DNA from: Sialis fuliginosa
Taxonomy: Eukaryota; Arthropoda; Insecta; Megaloptera; Sialidae
NCBI GenBank assembly: GCA_961205875.1
Contig: OY540815.1
Span: 9,238,001-9,302,000 of the forward strand
DNA: 64,000 nt
Direction of reading: 5' to 3'
Of the stretch, positions 22,160 to 33,060 are shown piece after piece; positions within the stretch are counted from its first letter, which is position 1; the number at the start of each line of letters is the position of its first letter. A model generated the notes under the pieces. The model was not told the origin of the DNA and did not search any database. It saw only the letters and a list, made by a program, of their open reading frames with translations. Made by a program: the position numbers and the translations under genes.

Positions 22160-23500
22160 GTTTTTAATTATAAACTTCAAGTGTAGTATGGCTTAATAAA
22201 CGCTTGTTCTACTACGTGACAATTCTCTTCAGGAATATTTGTATGACATAATAATAACAAAACATTTATTAGAAGATCTTATAAATATTCACTTCTAAAT
22301 ATCTAAATATCATTTTTATTTTTTAGAGCTTTCATTCTTCTGTCATTATTTTATTTATTTAGGTACGTGATTACGTATAATTCATTAAAGATATGTTCAT
22401 CATTAGGTACTTTTGATACCGGAAAAGAAATCTTAAAGATATACATACCTTCACAATGGAATGCAATAATAACAAATGTTTAATTGCAGTTTTACATGAC
22501 TTAAGATAATTAATTTATAAATTCATAGTTTTCTGCTTTCCTCATTGTACTAATTGGAAATTAATTTTTGGATTTTTTTTTCAAAAGAATACTAATTTTA
22601 GTTAAAATTATTTAAATATTACTAAGTACAAATGTTTAAAAAATATGCTGGAATGTAATATGTATTTTTGTCCAGACGTAAAGTTAGATTAGGTCAGTGA
22701 ATAACATAACGCAAAAAATTAACGATGAAAATATTATTACGCTTAGGAATGATGAATTTTGCAACTCGGTGTATCAACGGTATACAAAACCAGTGGCTTT
22801 CAAAATTTAATAAGTTATAGTTTAATGATTTCCCATAAAATTTAATTCAAATGTTTATAACTTTTTGATGTAGTGGATCATATTGCAAAAAATACATGTC
22901 TTTAAAATGACAACGGATATTAATTACATAAATTTAGTCCTCTATAAATAAACAAGTGAAGGTTTCATCAGACTTTGTAGTTAGAAGGTACTTTCAAGGT
23001 TCATCGAAAGAATAAAGATATATCAATCTTGGCAGAGTATAATTTTAAAATTGTTAAATGCAATAAATTGTCATTTATTTATACGCAAGTAAATTTTTTT
23101 AAATGCTATAATTGTTCTTAATCGTATTTAAAAAATATAAAAAAACTAATGCACACAGAAACTTCATAACTGGTAAATGTCAGGAGTTTAAAATTTATTG
23201 TAAGTATATTGATTATAAAAAAAAACAGACTTTACTTTGATATCTTTGAAGAAAAAACATATTGTATAGATACTTATTTTTTATTCGTATCCAGTTACAG
23301 GTTTAGGAGGTAAAATCGATCCTTCAAAAGAGGGTAAAATATAAATTTAAAAATAACTTTTAAACTGTTTTGAATATTGAATTTAAAAAAATAATTTTGG
23401 TATAAAACTATACGGTTGACTTTTATGAGGTTATAGCAGCGATACTTTTTGGTCAATACTATATACATAATATAATAATCAATACTATATAAATCTGTAC
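22160..23500. other. AT-rich tract, nothing recognised
   Basis: No convincing repeat partner or coding segment. Confidence 0.5.
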
Positions 23501-24120
23501 ACTGAAAATATCGTGTGGTTTTTGAATTTTAAACGTCGTTTTAAAGGCACTTTTTCTGTTTATTCCAACTAAAAACTAAGGAATCAATTTTGACGAAACT
23601 TTCATTGTTCGAAAGCATAAGACCTTATTTATTTTAAACTAATTTTGGCTATGTGATTATTGATATAAAATTATTGATACAAAAATGAAAAGGATTTGAT
23701 TCTGCAATAAGCACAAGTAAAACCTCGGATAATTTTTTAGTCTATCATATAATTGAATTGGTGAGAAGATGACCAGTAGAAGTCCAAATTCCGCCTTGTT
23801 TCACATGAATCGTGTCGATAAATATAGATCTAAATATTGAGTGTAAGATCAATATTATACCAGCCTTCCTTTATTGGTTCCAAGCATGTTTTAAATTTGA
23901 GTGAGTGAAAGAACTGTACCTATCCAGCATTAGTTCTGTTTTTCCACTCAGCCGCTATGATGAGCTTGGGTCTGACTGACTGCACTTGATCTCGGTAACT
24001 ACTGGACCGATTTTGATAAAACCTGCACTAAAATGCTAGAGAAGCAACGGATTTTTATTAAAATATCTATTCGTGGAATACCAACAACATGAAAGAAGTT
24101 GGTTAATAAGTGTCGCACTT
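23500..24120 (+). repeat. Scraps of lepidopteran retro-repeats
   Basis: Phrases 'aaggaatcaattttgacgaa' and 'gaaagcataagaccttattt' (23,580-23,630), and 'ctactggaccgattttgata' (23,998-24,017), belong to dispersed repeat tails like those at 31,730-31,780. Boundaries unclear. Confidence 0.4.
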
Positions 24121-24410
24121 CTTTTTTTTCAAATTCTTTAACTTGTAATGCTTGTATTATATTACTTTTTGTTCATTTAAAATGACTTTTCAGATAAAGT
24201 GCGAAGTTGAGAGGAAGAACAGTACTTGTCCAATGATTTCATTATTTTTTTTACACAAACAAAATATTTCTAATGACCCGTGACTACATTAACAGGTCCT
24301 TGGGGACTGTGCGGAAGCAGCAGTAAAGTTAGCTGGCTTTCATAGTTATTAAGTTATAACCTGCAAATTTTTGAAACTTAAAACTTGAATATCTCGAATT
24401 GAGAATTTTT

Positions 24411-24530
24411 AACTATACTCTATTTCATTTAAGAATTCAGTGGTTGTCGTGGTTTTTGACAGTAAGATGCACGATTCGTACCGTCAAAACCCCGGCGACC
24501 ACTGCATTCTTAAATGAAATAAAGTATAGT
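24411..24530 (+). mobile_element. Palindromic MITE (GAATGCAGTGGTTGCC), copy 2
   Basis: Same element as 17,534-17,651 in reverse orientation, with ends 'tatactctatttcatttaag' and 'cttaaatgaaataaagtata'. The ~118-base palindrome is nearly complete. Confidence 0.8.
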
Positions 24531-24599
24531 CTGTTCTTCTTCTCGCTGATTCAATTACAATTCAGTGTCTATGGTATAATAAATTACTGCCAGCATTTT

Positions 24600-24880
24600 T
24601 GAAAGCACTATCGTTTGCAAACCTCTGCTTCCAACAAAACCAAAAGAAACCACCACCTCACCGTGGAGTGGATGCCTCCACGCGTCCGGCGTTATCGATG
24701 TACGGTCATCTTCATCTCATGTGATGACTACCGCCGCCTCTCTGAGATCCTATCGCCGCTTCGTGCCGGCCGTGCTCTCACGTGTCACGTGGGTCCGCAT
24801 GTCACACACAGCTTCCTTGTTGGTAGCTGCAACTTGGATTTATGTCTGTACTGTGTGAGTTAACCCTGTACTGTATGAAT
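24600..24880. other. GC-rich coding-like block, unrecognised
   Basis: An abrupt GC-rich block ('ccacgcgtccggcgttatcg', 'gctctcacgtgtcacgtggg') with an 82-codon plus-strand frame (24,615-24,863) lies beside the palindromic MITE. The frame has no recognisable motif, but composition differs sharply from the neighbourhood. It may be a degraded retroelement coding region or a regulatory island; undecided. Confidence 0.3.
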
Positions 24881-24929
24881 TTGCTTACAGTGATGCAATA
24901 TACCCCACTGATATTTTCTTCAATTTTTT

Positions 24930-25592
24930 TACGGTTCCGTAGAAATCTTTATACTTAGTTTCGCTTTGTCCGTCTGTCTGTCTATCTGTCTATATAAATT
25001 TTATACCGATTAAGATGAAACTTGGTACATGGAAGAAGACTGATAACCCAAAAACAGAAATGATAAGATTTTTGAAAAAAAATATTATAATTTCATTGTC
25101 TTTAGATATGTCTGCTAAAATGAACAAAAAAATGTTATATGACCATTTGATTTTAACCATTCAGTGACGATATATTTGCGTTCAAAGTCGTTATCAGAGA
25201 GTCCCTCCAACCCTCTAATTTCTAAACTATCAATTCAAATAATCTGAAAAAATTCAAGAATGTATTTTATGAAAATTTTAATGTATACTGTCAAACATTT
25301 TTTAGACCCCCCTCCCATATACTGTAAAGTGAACTCACATTTTTTTTCACTTACCTCATTGAGTGGGATGTCTTTAGACAGTTCTCCTAAAATGCAACAA
25401 AAATGTTATATGACCTTTTGATTTTAACCCTTCAGTCACGAATTATTTGCTTTTAAATGTCGTTATCAGAGCTATATAAATTCAAAAAATCTGAAAAAAT
25501 TCCAGAATGTAGTTTCTAATTAGTACATTCAATGAAAATTATATCGCAAAACGGAACCTTATCATGTGCGTATCTAACACGCACTTGATCGT
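24930..25592 (+). repeat. 'GGTTCCGTA...ACGGAACC' dispersed repeat, copy 2
   Basis: Starts 'acggttccgtagaaatcttt', carries 'tttgtccgtctgtctgtcta', and ends 'caaaacggaaccttatcatg' plus 'acgcacttgatcgtttt', a signature lepidopteran repeat. Internally 25,098-25,290 is repeated at 25,370-25,540 ('aaatgttatatgacc', 'tttgattttaacc', 'gtcgttatcagag'), a diverged tandem duplication. Confidence 0.7.
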
Positions 25593-25775
25593 TTTATTTG
25601 TTTTATAGATCATTCAAGGAGAAAAAATAACGGTATACTAACCATAAACCAACCATAGTGTGAAAATTTAATAGTTTCAATCTCTTAAAACAATATTTCT
25701 GAAACTGTGGTCTACATGAATTTACAGCTGAAGGCATGAGTTTTATGAATACATTATAAAATAATAAATATATAC

Positions 25776-26240
25776 ATAGTATAAAACAAAGTCCCTCGTC
25801 ACGTCTGTCTCTCTGTCTTTTCACGATTTTCTCAGTAACTACTGTACGGATTTGATTCCGGTTTAGGTGTAAAATTTGTGGATATTTTCTGTAAATTTCA
25901 TGAGGTCGGAAAAAAACAATCGTCGTAGAGGTATCTTCACGTGCGCTGTAATTAGTTAGCGATATGTAAAAACAATATTTAATAGCTTAAACTAAAAATA
26001 TACACCTTAACTACAATAAAATAATGTCACTCGACACGTGATTCGACTTCACAAGAAGTCTTCATTAGGAGCCTATATAACAGTTCCAGATAGTGAAGTC
26101 GAAATACGTGTCGAGTGACATTGTTTTATTGTGGTTAAGTGACTAAAACAGTTTCTCGGTTTTTCCAGTAATATTTAATAGGTTTATTACAAATTAAATT
26201 TACATTTTCGGGTAACACCGGGTCCAATGTGCTAGTACAG
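25776..26240 (+). repeat. Lepidopteran-type retro-repeat, copy 2
   Basis: Begins 'atagtataaaacaaagtccc' 'tcgtcacgtctgtc' and ends 'gtaacaccgggtccaatgtg'. It is the reverse complement of the family at 5,430. It is interrupted by the hammerhead-like inverted-repeat unit at 25,986-26,169. Confidence 0.65.
25986..26169. mobile_element. Inverted-repeat Penelope-like unit with hammerhead-like motifs
   Basis: The arms 'aataatgtcactcgacacgt' and 'acgtgtcgagtgacattgtt' form a long inverted repeat. On the minus strand the left arm reads CTAATGA, A, GACTTC-TTGT-GAAGTC, GAA, then CACGTGTCG: a hammerhead layout with a perfect 6-bp stem II and the ACGTGTC cleavage-side signature. The right arm keeps GAAGTC-GAAA-TACGTGTC on the plus strand. 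A perfect 12-bp direct repeat AATATTTAATAG flanks the unit (25,974-25,985 and 26,170-26,181), as expected for target-primed insertion. One core base (G5) is changed to A in the readable arm. Confidence 0.65.
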
Positions 26241-26689
26241 TATAAATGTAATAAAATAATCAACATTTTCAAAAATTCAATAGTGATATTTTAGTTGTAA
26301 AAAAAACTAGTTTTGATTTTTAACTACCAACCAGTATATATAAAAAATATGTTTATACAGGGTTAAGAAATGCATTGTATTCGTATATCTTGTTGTACGT
26401 TGGATGCTGGACGCAATCATTTACGTGAGATCATTATAAGAGAGAAAGCAGAGGTCGCTTTGCTGAATCTATTTTATAAGTTATTTGGATAATTGGCTGT
26501 CAGTGCAAGGTCGTGCACTATATTGTAATAAAAAATACAAAAACTTATTAAACAAATTAAAAGTTCATCTAAGGTATTATGTTTAGATCAAGGTATTTGT
26601 TTTTTAATTCTAAGGTTTTTCATTGAACTAAAATGTCAACATTTTTCATTATAATGAAGGCAGCGTCCAACTATAAAAATTATGAACAT

Positions 26690-27003
26690 CCATACTAATA
26701 TTATAAATGCGAAAGGGTGTCTGTATGTTTGTTACATTTTCACGGCTAAACTACTGAACCGATCTTAATGAAATTTTGCATAAAGATAGCTTGCATACTG
26801 AGGAAGGACATATGCTTCTTTGTATCCCAAAAATTAATTAGATAAAAAAATGAGTGTATGACAATTGTACGTGCGATAGGTTATACTTTTTGACGTAGAC
26901 ATCTTGCGTGTAAATGCGAAACTAAAAATCTGTTTTATCGACTATATCATAACAGAAATCTGTATTACCACCCGGACGAAGTCGCGCGGGTAACAGCTAG
27001 TAT
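26690..27003 (+). repeat. Lepidopteran 'tgcgaaag...cgggtaacagctag' repeat, plus copy
   Basis: Starts 'atactaatattataaatgcg', carries 'cggctaaactactgaaccga', and ends 'gacgaagtcgcgcgggtaac' plus 'agctag'. Textbook lepidopteran dispersed repeat. It is complete-looking and in the opposite orientation to 20,322-20,617. Confidence 0.8.
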
Positions 27004-27004
27004 A

Positions 27005-28390
27005 CAATATATACAGCCTATATGCAATATTTTTTAACTAAATTTAGTTAAGGAGGAATTCTCTTTTGTATTACCCCAAATAAGTAATTTTTATGATTAT
27101 TATTATAGAAAAAAATTTTACATGTTTTTAACCATCTTTTTACTAAAATACGAGTCGAATGAGTTTAAATTTACTCGGTCCCTACCTACATACATATAAA
27201 AGTTTTCAAGAATAAGTTTGGAAACCATATTGTTGAGAAAAACGCGTTGAAATTTTTGGATAGGGATTTTATAATTAAAACAATTAAATGTATTTATTTT
27301 TAATAACCTATATTACTCCCATGCTTTTCTACGTTTGGAAAAAATATACATGTATTTGTTCTAAAATCTTCATATAAAAATTAAAATGTAACATTTTTGA
27401 CTCAAATCAAGAGAAAAACCTCTTAGAAAGGAAATCATTTTCACAAAATCAGAATAGTAGGTACTTATATATTTATGCTAGATACTAGTGCATACACATA
27501 TGTACTTAAATATAAATATTTGCTAACATTTTTAAATGATAAAATCTGAACTATTTTTCCCAATAAAAGTTTTAATCAGAAACTACAATCTGTAAAAGTG
27601 TGTATTTTGTTTAACTTTCTAGATATAAAGACGATTTATTATGTTCATACGTTTAAAAACACTAGTTTTTGTAGTTAATGATGTTAGAATTTTTTTCTCC
27701 AGTAACCAGATATTTTGACTATTTATTTTATAACAACTAAACACAAATTAAACTTTTACTGAAATTTCTTCTTTACAATTCTATACAATAATAATTAAAA
27801 TCACGTTTTGATGAGACAGTAAAATCAATTAATTAAAACAAATTTTGAAGTATTTTTTAAATATAAAATAACCAATTATTTTTACTGTGATGTATTGATT
27901 TATTCAACCCGATTTCGAATGTCCATTTATGTACATACATATGATGCACTCTTGTAAATATGTGGGTAATACAGACGCTGGCGATAGTATCTGCGATCAG
28001 CTAGATAATTTGTCATGCTTGTATGGATTATTATTTCTGTGTATGTGATTCCCATAGTCATTTATATCGATCATGAATTGTAGAACATGCATTATATTAT
28101 CTAACGAATGTTATGTATTGTTCGTGACGGACATTTGTTATATTAAATTACGGTCTTAACACATACGTAAAGTTCAAAGAACGTGTTAAGTATCATTTGG
28201 TCATTTTTTAACTTTTCAATATCTTGTTCTGTTTTATTGAATTTATAATACTTTATTTTGAATAGAACTCATAACATTTTAATATTATTTGTAAGCCAAT
28301 GTATTGTCTCTGTTCTGACAAAACCTCTAATTAGGTAAAAAAAATTTTTTTGAAAATATGAAAACTGTTTAAAACCCTCCTATTTAGAAA
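27005..28390. other. AT-rich tract, nothing recognised
   Basis: No repeat pair, GC-rich patch or coding-like segment identified. Confidence 0.5.
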
Positions 28391-28394
28391 ATTT

Positions 28395-28560
28395 TGTTAT
28401 CGGCCAATGTTTCTTCTAAAAGTGCACTTTTAGAAGAGCCCTGAAGATGTCCAGTACAATGTGTGACGAAACGTTAGCCGATAACACAGCCAAATCGACG
28501 TGGCTTACACCCAGAAGCCAAGATCCATACCAAGATCACAACGGAAGTCTTAAGATTTGT
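28395..28560 (+). mobile_element. Penelope-like unit with hammerhead-like core, copy 2
   Basis: A shortened left arm ('gttatcggccaatgttt') joins the palindromic centre 'cttctaaaagtgcacttttagaag', followed by the full right arm: CTGAAGA (28,441-28,447), then GAAA (28,468-28,471), 'agccgataacacagccaaat' and 'agaagccaagatccatacca'. Compared with 15,303-15,492, the left arm has lost its hammerhead segment. Confidence 0.6.
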
Positions 28561-28604
28561 ATACTTTTACATACCTTGGTTTTATTTACTATACATGCAA
28601 CTAT

Positions 28605-28680
28605 CTGTCAAAAACTCCAAGAGAACCGTCATATATGTTTTAAAAGTGTTTGCAAGTTAGCAAATTTAGCTAGGCTGTAA
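28605..28680 (+). mobile_element. Fragment of family B MITE
   Basis: 'aaactccaagagaaccgtca' and 'agtgtttgcaagttagcaaa' match the right part of the MITE at 46,638-46,970 ('aaactccaaaagaactgtca', 'agtgtttgttagctaacaaa'). The terminal motif is lost. Confidence 0.5.
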
Positions 28681-29190
28681 TGACTAGACATTACATTAAA
28701 AATCGAGTTTTAAATGTTCCTCATACATACATACATATATGATATTTTGCAAAATTTCTACACACCATCGTTTTCTTATAATTAGCTGACACTGTGAACT
28801 TTTAATAATTGTTGTTAATAAGTATCTACATTACAAAAAATTACTTAATTTCGATCCTCATTAAAACATCTTACGATAACGACAGTGCCGGCTTTACGGG
28901 GCCGTAGCAAAATTAATTTTGGTTCTCGTTTTTGTATCTTATTATTCATCAAAATCAAACTTTTTATATTTTAAGGATTTGTTATGCAGTTATTTTTTCT
29001 TATTTAGTAAAACTATTAATTAATCAACGTTCATTGTTCAATTTAATTTTTATAATTTTTTTACATAAAAGTGGGGTCCAGGAAAAAAATCTATTGAACG
29101 TGCAATATCTTAGCCATTTAAAAAAAAGATTATATTAATATTTAAGGTAATCACATCTTGGACACTAACCCCCAGTATTATCAAGTTGAA
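28680..29190. other. AT-rich tract; possible element terminus at 28,884
   Basis: 'agtgccggctttacggggcc' at 28,884-28,903 resembles the end phrase of a DNA element (compare 33,540-33,557), but no partner end was found. Confidence 0.35.
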
Positions 29191-29376
29191 CTAAATGTTC
29201 CTTTAACTAACTGTCATATTATTAACAGAACCAAACCATAATACATTTAATTTAATGGATTTTTAATTTTCTATGTTATGTATATGCATATACTTATTAT
29301 GTACATTTTTCATTTATAGCCTAAATATTGATTTAAATCACGTTTGTATATAAAATTTAGGTTAAAGGAGCTTTAA
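29191..29376 (+). mobile_element. MITE with CTAAATG(C/T)TC ends, copy 2
   Basis: Diverged copy of 8,558-8,713 (shared 'aactaactgtcatattatta', 'aaatttaggttaaaggagct'). The left end is CTAAATGTTCCTTTAAC; the right end is GTTAAAGGAGCTTTAAA. Confidence 0.65.
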
Positions 29377-29627
29377 ATTAGTTGATAATAGTTAAAAATA
29401 TAAGTATATTTAGTATATAACTTAGGCCAGAACTATACGGGCCTAGAAGAAAAAACGGCTCTGCACAAAGAAGCATCATTACACGCAAAATGGAAATATA
29501 AATAAATATAAGCACAAGCGCATCGAATCAAAATTCAAGTAATTAATGGCATGAATAATAGCGACCCAATGACTTATGGCATCTAAAGTTCGATAATCAA
29601 TAAAAATCATAAATTAAAAGCCATAAA

Positions 29628-29828
29628 TCAACATAGGTACGTACATAACTGGCAGCGTATTTCTTCTAAAGCCTGATCGCTTAATTTTGAATTATTGTAT
29701 ACACCCACATATTCTGATGACCCAAATGTTTTTGCTCCATACTTGCTACAAATTAAGGTATCCCGTAGTGTTGGATATCTGAAATAAATCTTTCTTGATC
29801 CGATCATAGAACGCTGACCTTTGTCCGT
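29628..29828 (-). CDS. Unrecognised coding-like segment, possibly partial
   Basis: On the minus strand an uninterrupted frame runs from about 29,828 to the stop at 29,628. From the ATG at 29,807 it gives 59 residues beginning MIGSRKIYFRYPTLRDTLIC, and later includes YGAKTFGSSEYVGVYNN, ending in two closely spaced cysteines. Amino-acid usage is balanced and unlike random AT-rich translation, which suggests real coding ancestry. There is no family I can name, no signal peptide and no membrane segment. An AG ('gatttatttcag') lies inside the frame near 29,785, so an exon boundary is also possible. It could be a host exon, a retrocopy or a piece of a transposon gene. Confidence 0.3.
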   Translation of the reverse strand, partial: TDKGQRSMIGSRKIYFRYPTLRDTLICSKYGAKTFGSSEYVGVYNNSKLSDQALEEIRCQLCTYLC

Positions 29829-29829
29829 T

Positions 29830-30490
29830 TAAAATACAGAGGTGGACTTAAATTTTTTTGAAAATTTTTGTCAAGTTATATAATATTTTAAGATTTTATT
29901 CCTCCGAAAAAATATAAGTAATTGATAGATTTTCTAAGGATTAGTTTAGTTTTATTAAAATTTGTTTTAGATTTTATAATACCAAAAATTATATAATGCG
30001 GCATGGTACGTATTTGCAATATTCTCACAAGGTTAAAAAAATTGTTGTAAAATAGTAACAATAACTTATTTAAAACTTTAGGTTTCAATTTTGCGATTAA
30101 AAAAAAAATTCGCAAGTTTTTGTGATCCTAAATGAGGTCTGAATTTCGTGAATACATTTACAAACACATGTTTATGTTACAAAAGTTAGGGGTTGTTTTA
30201 GATTAGAATCTTCGGCAGACCGCATACAGCATGATTACCAAACTTTTTCTAAATATTAAGTTATAATTTACATACAAGAAGTCCGCGAACTTACAAAGTT
30301 TTAGAATCACTGCAATAAATGATTGATACATTACAATTTAAGTGTAATTAATTTTTTGGTTGATATCAAATATATTGTATATTTTCAATAAAAAAATGTT
30401 GTGTAAGTATGTCGGGATGCACAGTCGAGTGATTGACGTGAATACGTTCCAAATCCAAGGTCACGTCATTTGCGGCAGTAGGGTTAGATA
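29830..30490. other. AT-rich tract, nothing recognised
   Basis: The minus-strand frame 29,888-30,115 is Lys/Leu/Phe-rich random AT translation and is not called. Confidence 0.5.
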
Positions 30491-30494
30491 AAAC

Positions 30495-30663
30495 TTATGA
30501 TGGGTTTGCGCCATCGTTGACCAAACCGCTGACTTTCACATTTTGGCGTGCTCTGTACCTCCTAACTCTTTCAGCTATTGGTAACTGTATATTTTCCGAT
30601 AGCTGCTGAGACGCTCTTTCCAATGCTGTGCGTCTTTTATATTTCATACTGGCTTTTGCGCAT
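30495..30663 (-). pseudogene. Probable LINE ORF2 fragment (endonuclease/RT linker)
   Basis: The minus-strand frame is open for about 56 codons to the stop at 30,495. It contains KRRTALERASQQLSENIQL and IAERVRRYRARQNVK. Arg-rich 'ERVRRYRARQ' blocks of this kind sit between the endonuclease and reverse transcriptase of arthropod non-LTR retrotransposons, just before the 'Q-N-(R/K)-x-F' region. Surroundings are non-coding in all frames, so it is an orphan scrap. Assignment is moderate: the motif is short and partly generic. Confidence 0.45.
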
Positions 30664-30779
30664 GTTTTAGCCGATATTATGATTTATTTTTGATTATTAT
30701 TATTATATGAAGTTTTTCACTCACTAAAACTGGTTAAATATTTTGATTTGTACTCATAGATTTAATCGAGATATATAAC

Positions 30780-31080
30780 TTGAGACAAAAACCAGCCTGA
30801 TAGTTGCTCTAAGTGTCGAACTATACTGATTTACAATAGCGCGCAAAATGATTGCTGCGCGTTTAACCTCCCTCTGCCCGTATTGTATTTCCGCTGGGTC
30901 GGCTCAATATTTAATGGGTACAGACCAATACGCCGATTAAAATGATACCAAAATCATCCCAGTTGGATTTTTAGTTTATGAGTTATTCAAAGGTTTTAGA
31001 TCACCCTGAAAACGTTACATCAAGTTTCTGAAATACCCACCCCCCCAATATCTGGCTTTAGCGTGAAACACTAGACGTTA
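30780..31080. repeat. Probable dispersed repeat tail
   Basis: 'aatgataccaaaatcatccc' 'agttggatttttagtttatg' 'agttattcaaaggttttaga' has the style of insect retro-repeat tails, preceded by a GC-rich patch at 30,865-30,905. No second copy was found in the window. Confidence 0.35.
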
Positions 31081-31138
31081 TTCACGTCAAAAATCTTGTT
31101 TCACCTCTGTATTTATTGTTGCCCATTTCCTCGTACAG

Positions 31139-31245
31139 AATATTTATCCAAATGCGTCACCCAATCAAACGACAATAAGAAATCAATCAGATATTCGGAT
31201 TACAAACAGAAGCTTTGTACAAGTACCAACTGTGAAATGTGTGCT
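31139..31245 (+). other. Candidate internal exon (107 bp)
   Basis: A long pyrimidine tract ending 'catttcctcgtacag' (31,138) precedes the segment, and CT|GTAGGTATT (31,246) follows it: both are good splice-site matches. Two of the three frames are open across it. One reads YLSKCVTQSNDNKKSIRYSD and ends with three cysteines in a C-x4-C-x2-C spacing. Composition is richer in GC than the flanks. No protein family recognised. If real it would be one exon of a gene with very large introns. Confidence 0.3.
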
Positions 31246-31635
31246 GTAGGTATTTATTACATACGATTAACCTATTAGTCTTATTTTATTTATCATTCTA
31301 TTGGACATTACAATGTTTAAGTAACCTTACACATGAATGATGAAATTAAACATGTCAAAGTGATTTCAAATCCCTTCAAAGTTATATACATACATAAATA
31401 AGAAGGTTTAATAAAACAGCAAACAAGAAACTACTCGTTTTCTAAGTACAGTTTGTTGTTTTGTACAATCAATAGTTATTGTTGAATTGAAAATATTGTG
31501 TTTTGCAGAACAGTACATTACATTTTTACGGACCATTGACTTAAGTAATAAACAGTACCTACTTAGGTATAATAAATATGAAATACTTAATAAACTCTTT
31601 GTGATTTATTATTAGTATTATATGGATTATTAAAT

Positions 31636-31920
31636 AAATATTAAATCCAAAGTGACCTACCGCACTTTTTGCAAAATTTTGTTTCTTATTATTATTAAAT
31701 TAGTGATTTTTTCAATATAGTTTACAAAAACTACTGAAGCGATTTTGTTGGTTACTGTTCGAAAACATAATACCATAAAATTAGTTTAGACTCACTTACG
31801 TCACTTTTGTATCATGGTGGGGAAGCGATGCCTACGTTTCTAGAGCAGCCAGTTGCGCGGTCATTCGCTTATTTTAAAATACATACGGGCGAAGCTACAA
31901 GAAACTTATAATATTTAATA
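31636..31920 (+). repeat. Lepidopteran-type retro-repeat tail
   Basis: 'actactgaagcgattttgtt' 'ggttactgttcgaaaacata' and the terminal 'tacgggcgaagctac' are standard phrases of lepidopteran dispersed repeats. Confidence 0.5.
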
Positions 31921-31955
31921 AATGATTATTTAAGGAATCCTGTGACAAATATATA

Positions 31956-32707
31956 CAGGGTGTCCCGTAAACATACCAACAATCTTTCAAGAATTGTCGA
32001 AGACATTAAAATAATCACTTTTTGCTAATAACCCCAGGCAAATGAGCCGTTTTAGCAGTAGAGCTAAAGAAAAAACATCGTACAAATGCAATGAATTTTG
32101 GTTTTTAAAAAAAAATTTGTAGCTTGGGGAGATGATAATTCAAAGTTTGCTGATCAAAAGTTGTAATGGGTACTACCTAATAAAATCCATAATTTCTGCT
32201 CCAAGGAACACCCAAACATTCTATGTTTGTGTTTATTTTTATGTTTATCTCCCGAAGTGACCTAAAGGATCAACTTTTAGAAAAATTTGCATAGAATGAA
32301 AAGTTCTTAGTATTAGCTAGACAATATAAAGAATTTAGAATTTTTAATAAGATTTATTAATTTTATAAAAATGTGCCTAACCAAAAAACCTAACCTATGT
32401 AATCTGCACCGACAGGTCCGGTAGCACCCTCCCTATCCTTCGTTTCAAAAATCCAATGTGATGTCGATAGACAAACAGAAGGGTCGAAAAGAAAACAGAT
32501 AAAAACGAAATGGTTCTGGCTGAGGGGCAATTAAAAGAGAATAAAAAAAAACTTTTGATCAGCGCACTTTGAATTATCGCTTCCACACATTTAACCAAAA
32601 GGCAAAATTCATTGTTTTTGTGCTGAGTCCTTTCTTTCGCTCTACTGCTAAAACGGCTAATGTTTAAATGTCCTCGACAACTCCTGAAAGTTTGTCAGGA
32701 CACCCTG
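31956..32707. mobile_element. 752-bp inverted-repeat DNA element (CAGGGTGTCC ends)
   Basis: TA dinucleotides flank CAGGGTGTCCCGTAAACATA at the left and the inverse of CAGGGTGTCCTGACAAACTT at the right. Similarity between the arms continues inward for more than 200 bases ('gccgttttagcagtagagc', 'gataattcaaagt' and 'ctgatcaaaagtt' on both). The TA-CAGGG context fits a Tc1/mariner-like non-autonomous element. The 67-codon minus frame at 32,395 is not recognisable as a transposase. Confidence 0.8.
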
Positions 32708-32829
32708 TATTATTTTATTAATGGATAATATACCTACCTCCATGTTTATATAAATAATTGGTCAGAACGATTTAAGCTACAATAAATACGAACATATGTT
32801 TTGGAAAGAAAACCCAGACGTATCACCTG

Positions 32830-33060
32830 TAAGAACACGTGTTTTTCCATATACACAGTGCTGTGAGAGGGGAATATGGAGGGAGAGTATCCTGGCGGAC
32901 AGATAAGCGATGGCCGCCGTACGTTATCAGCAACGTAGAGGCGAGTGCACTGTGTTTGTGCCCGCTCTTGTTTGTTCTCTTTACAACAGCGTTTTGTCAA
33001 AGTGCTCTTTATAAACCACACATATACACACACACATACACATACGTATTATAATCAACT
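32830..33060. promoter_or_regulatory. GC-rich island, candidate regulatory element
   Basis: 'gtatcctggcggacagataagcgatggccg' style sequence (split here: 'gtatcctggcggacagataa', 'gcgatggccgccgtacgtta') gives a sharp GC peak beside a (CA)n patch at 33,016-33,045. Open frames on both strands overlap, with no protein motif. Could be a promoter, enhancer or unrecognised element. Confidence 0.25.
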
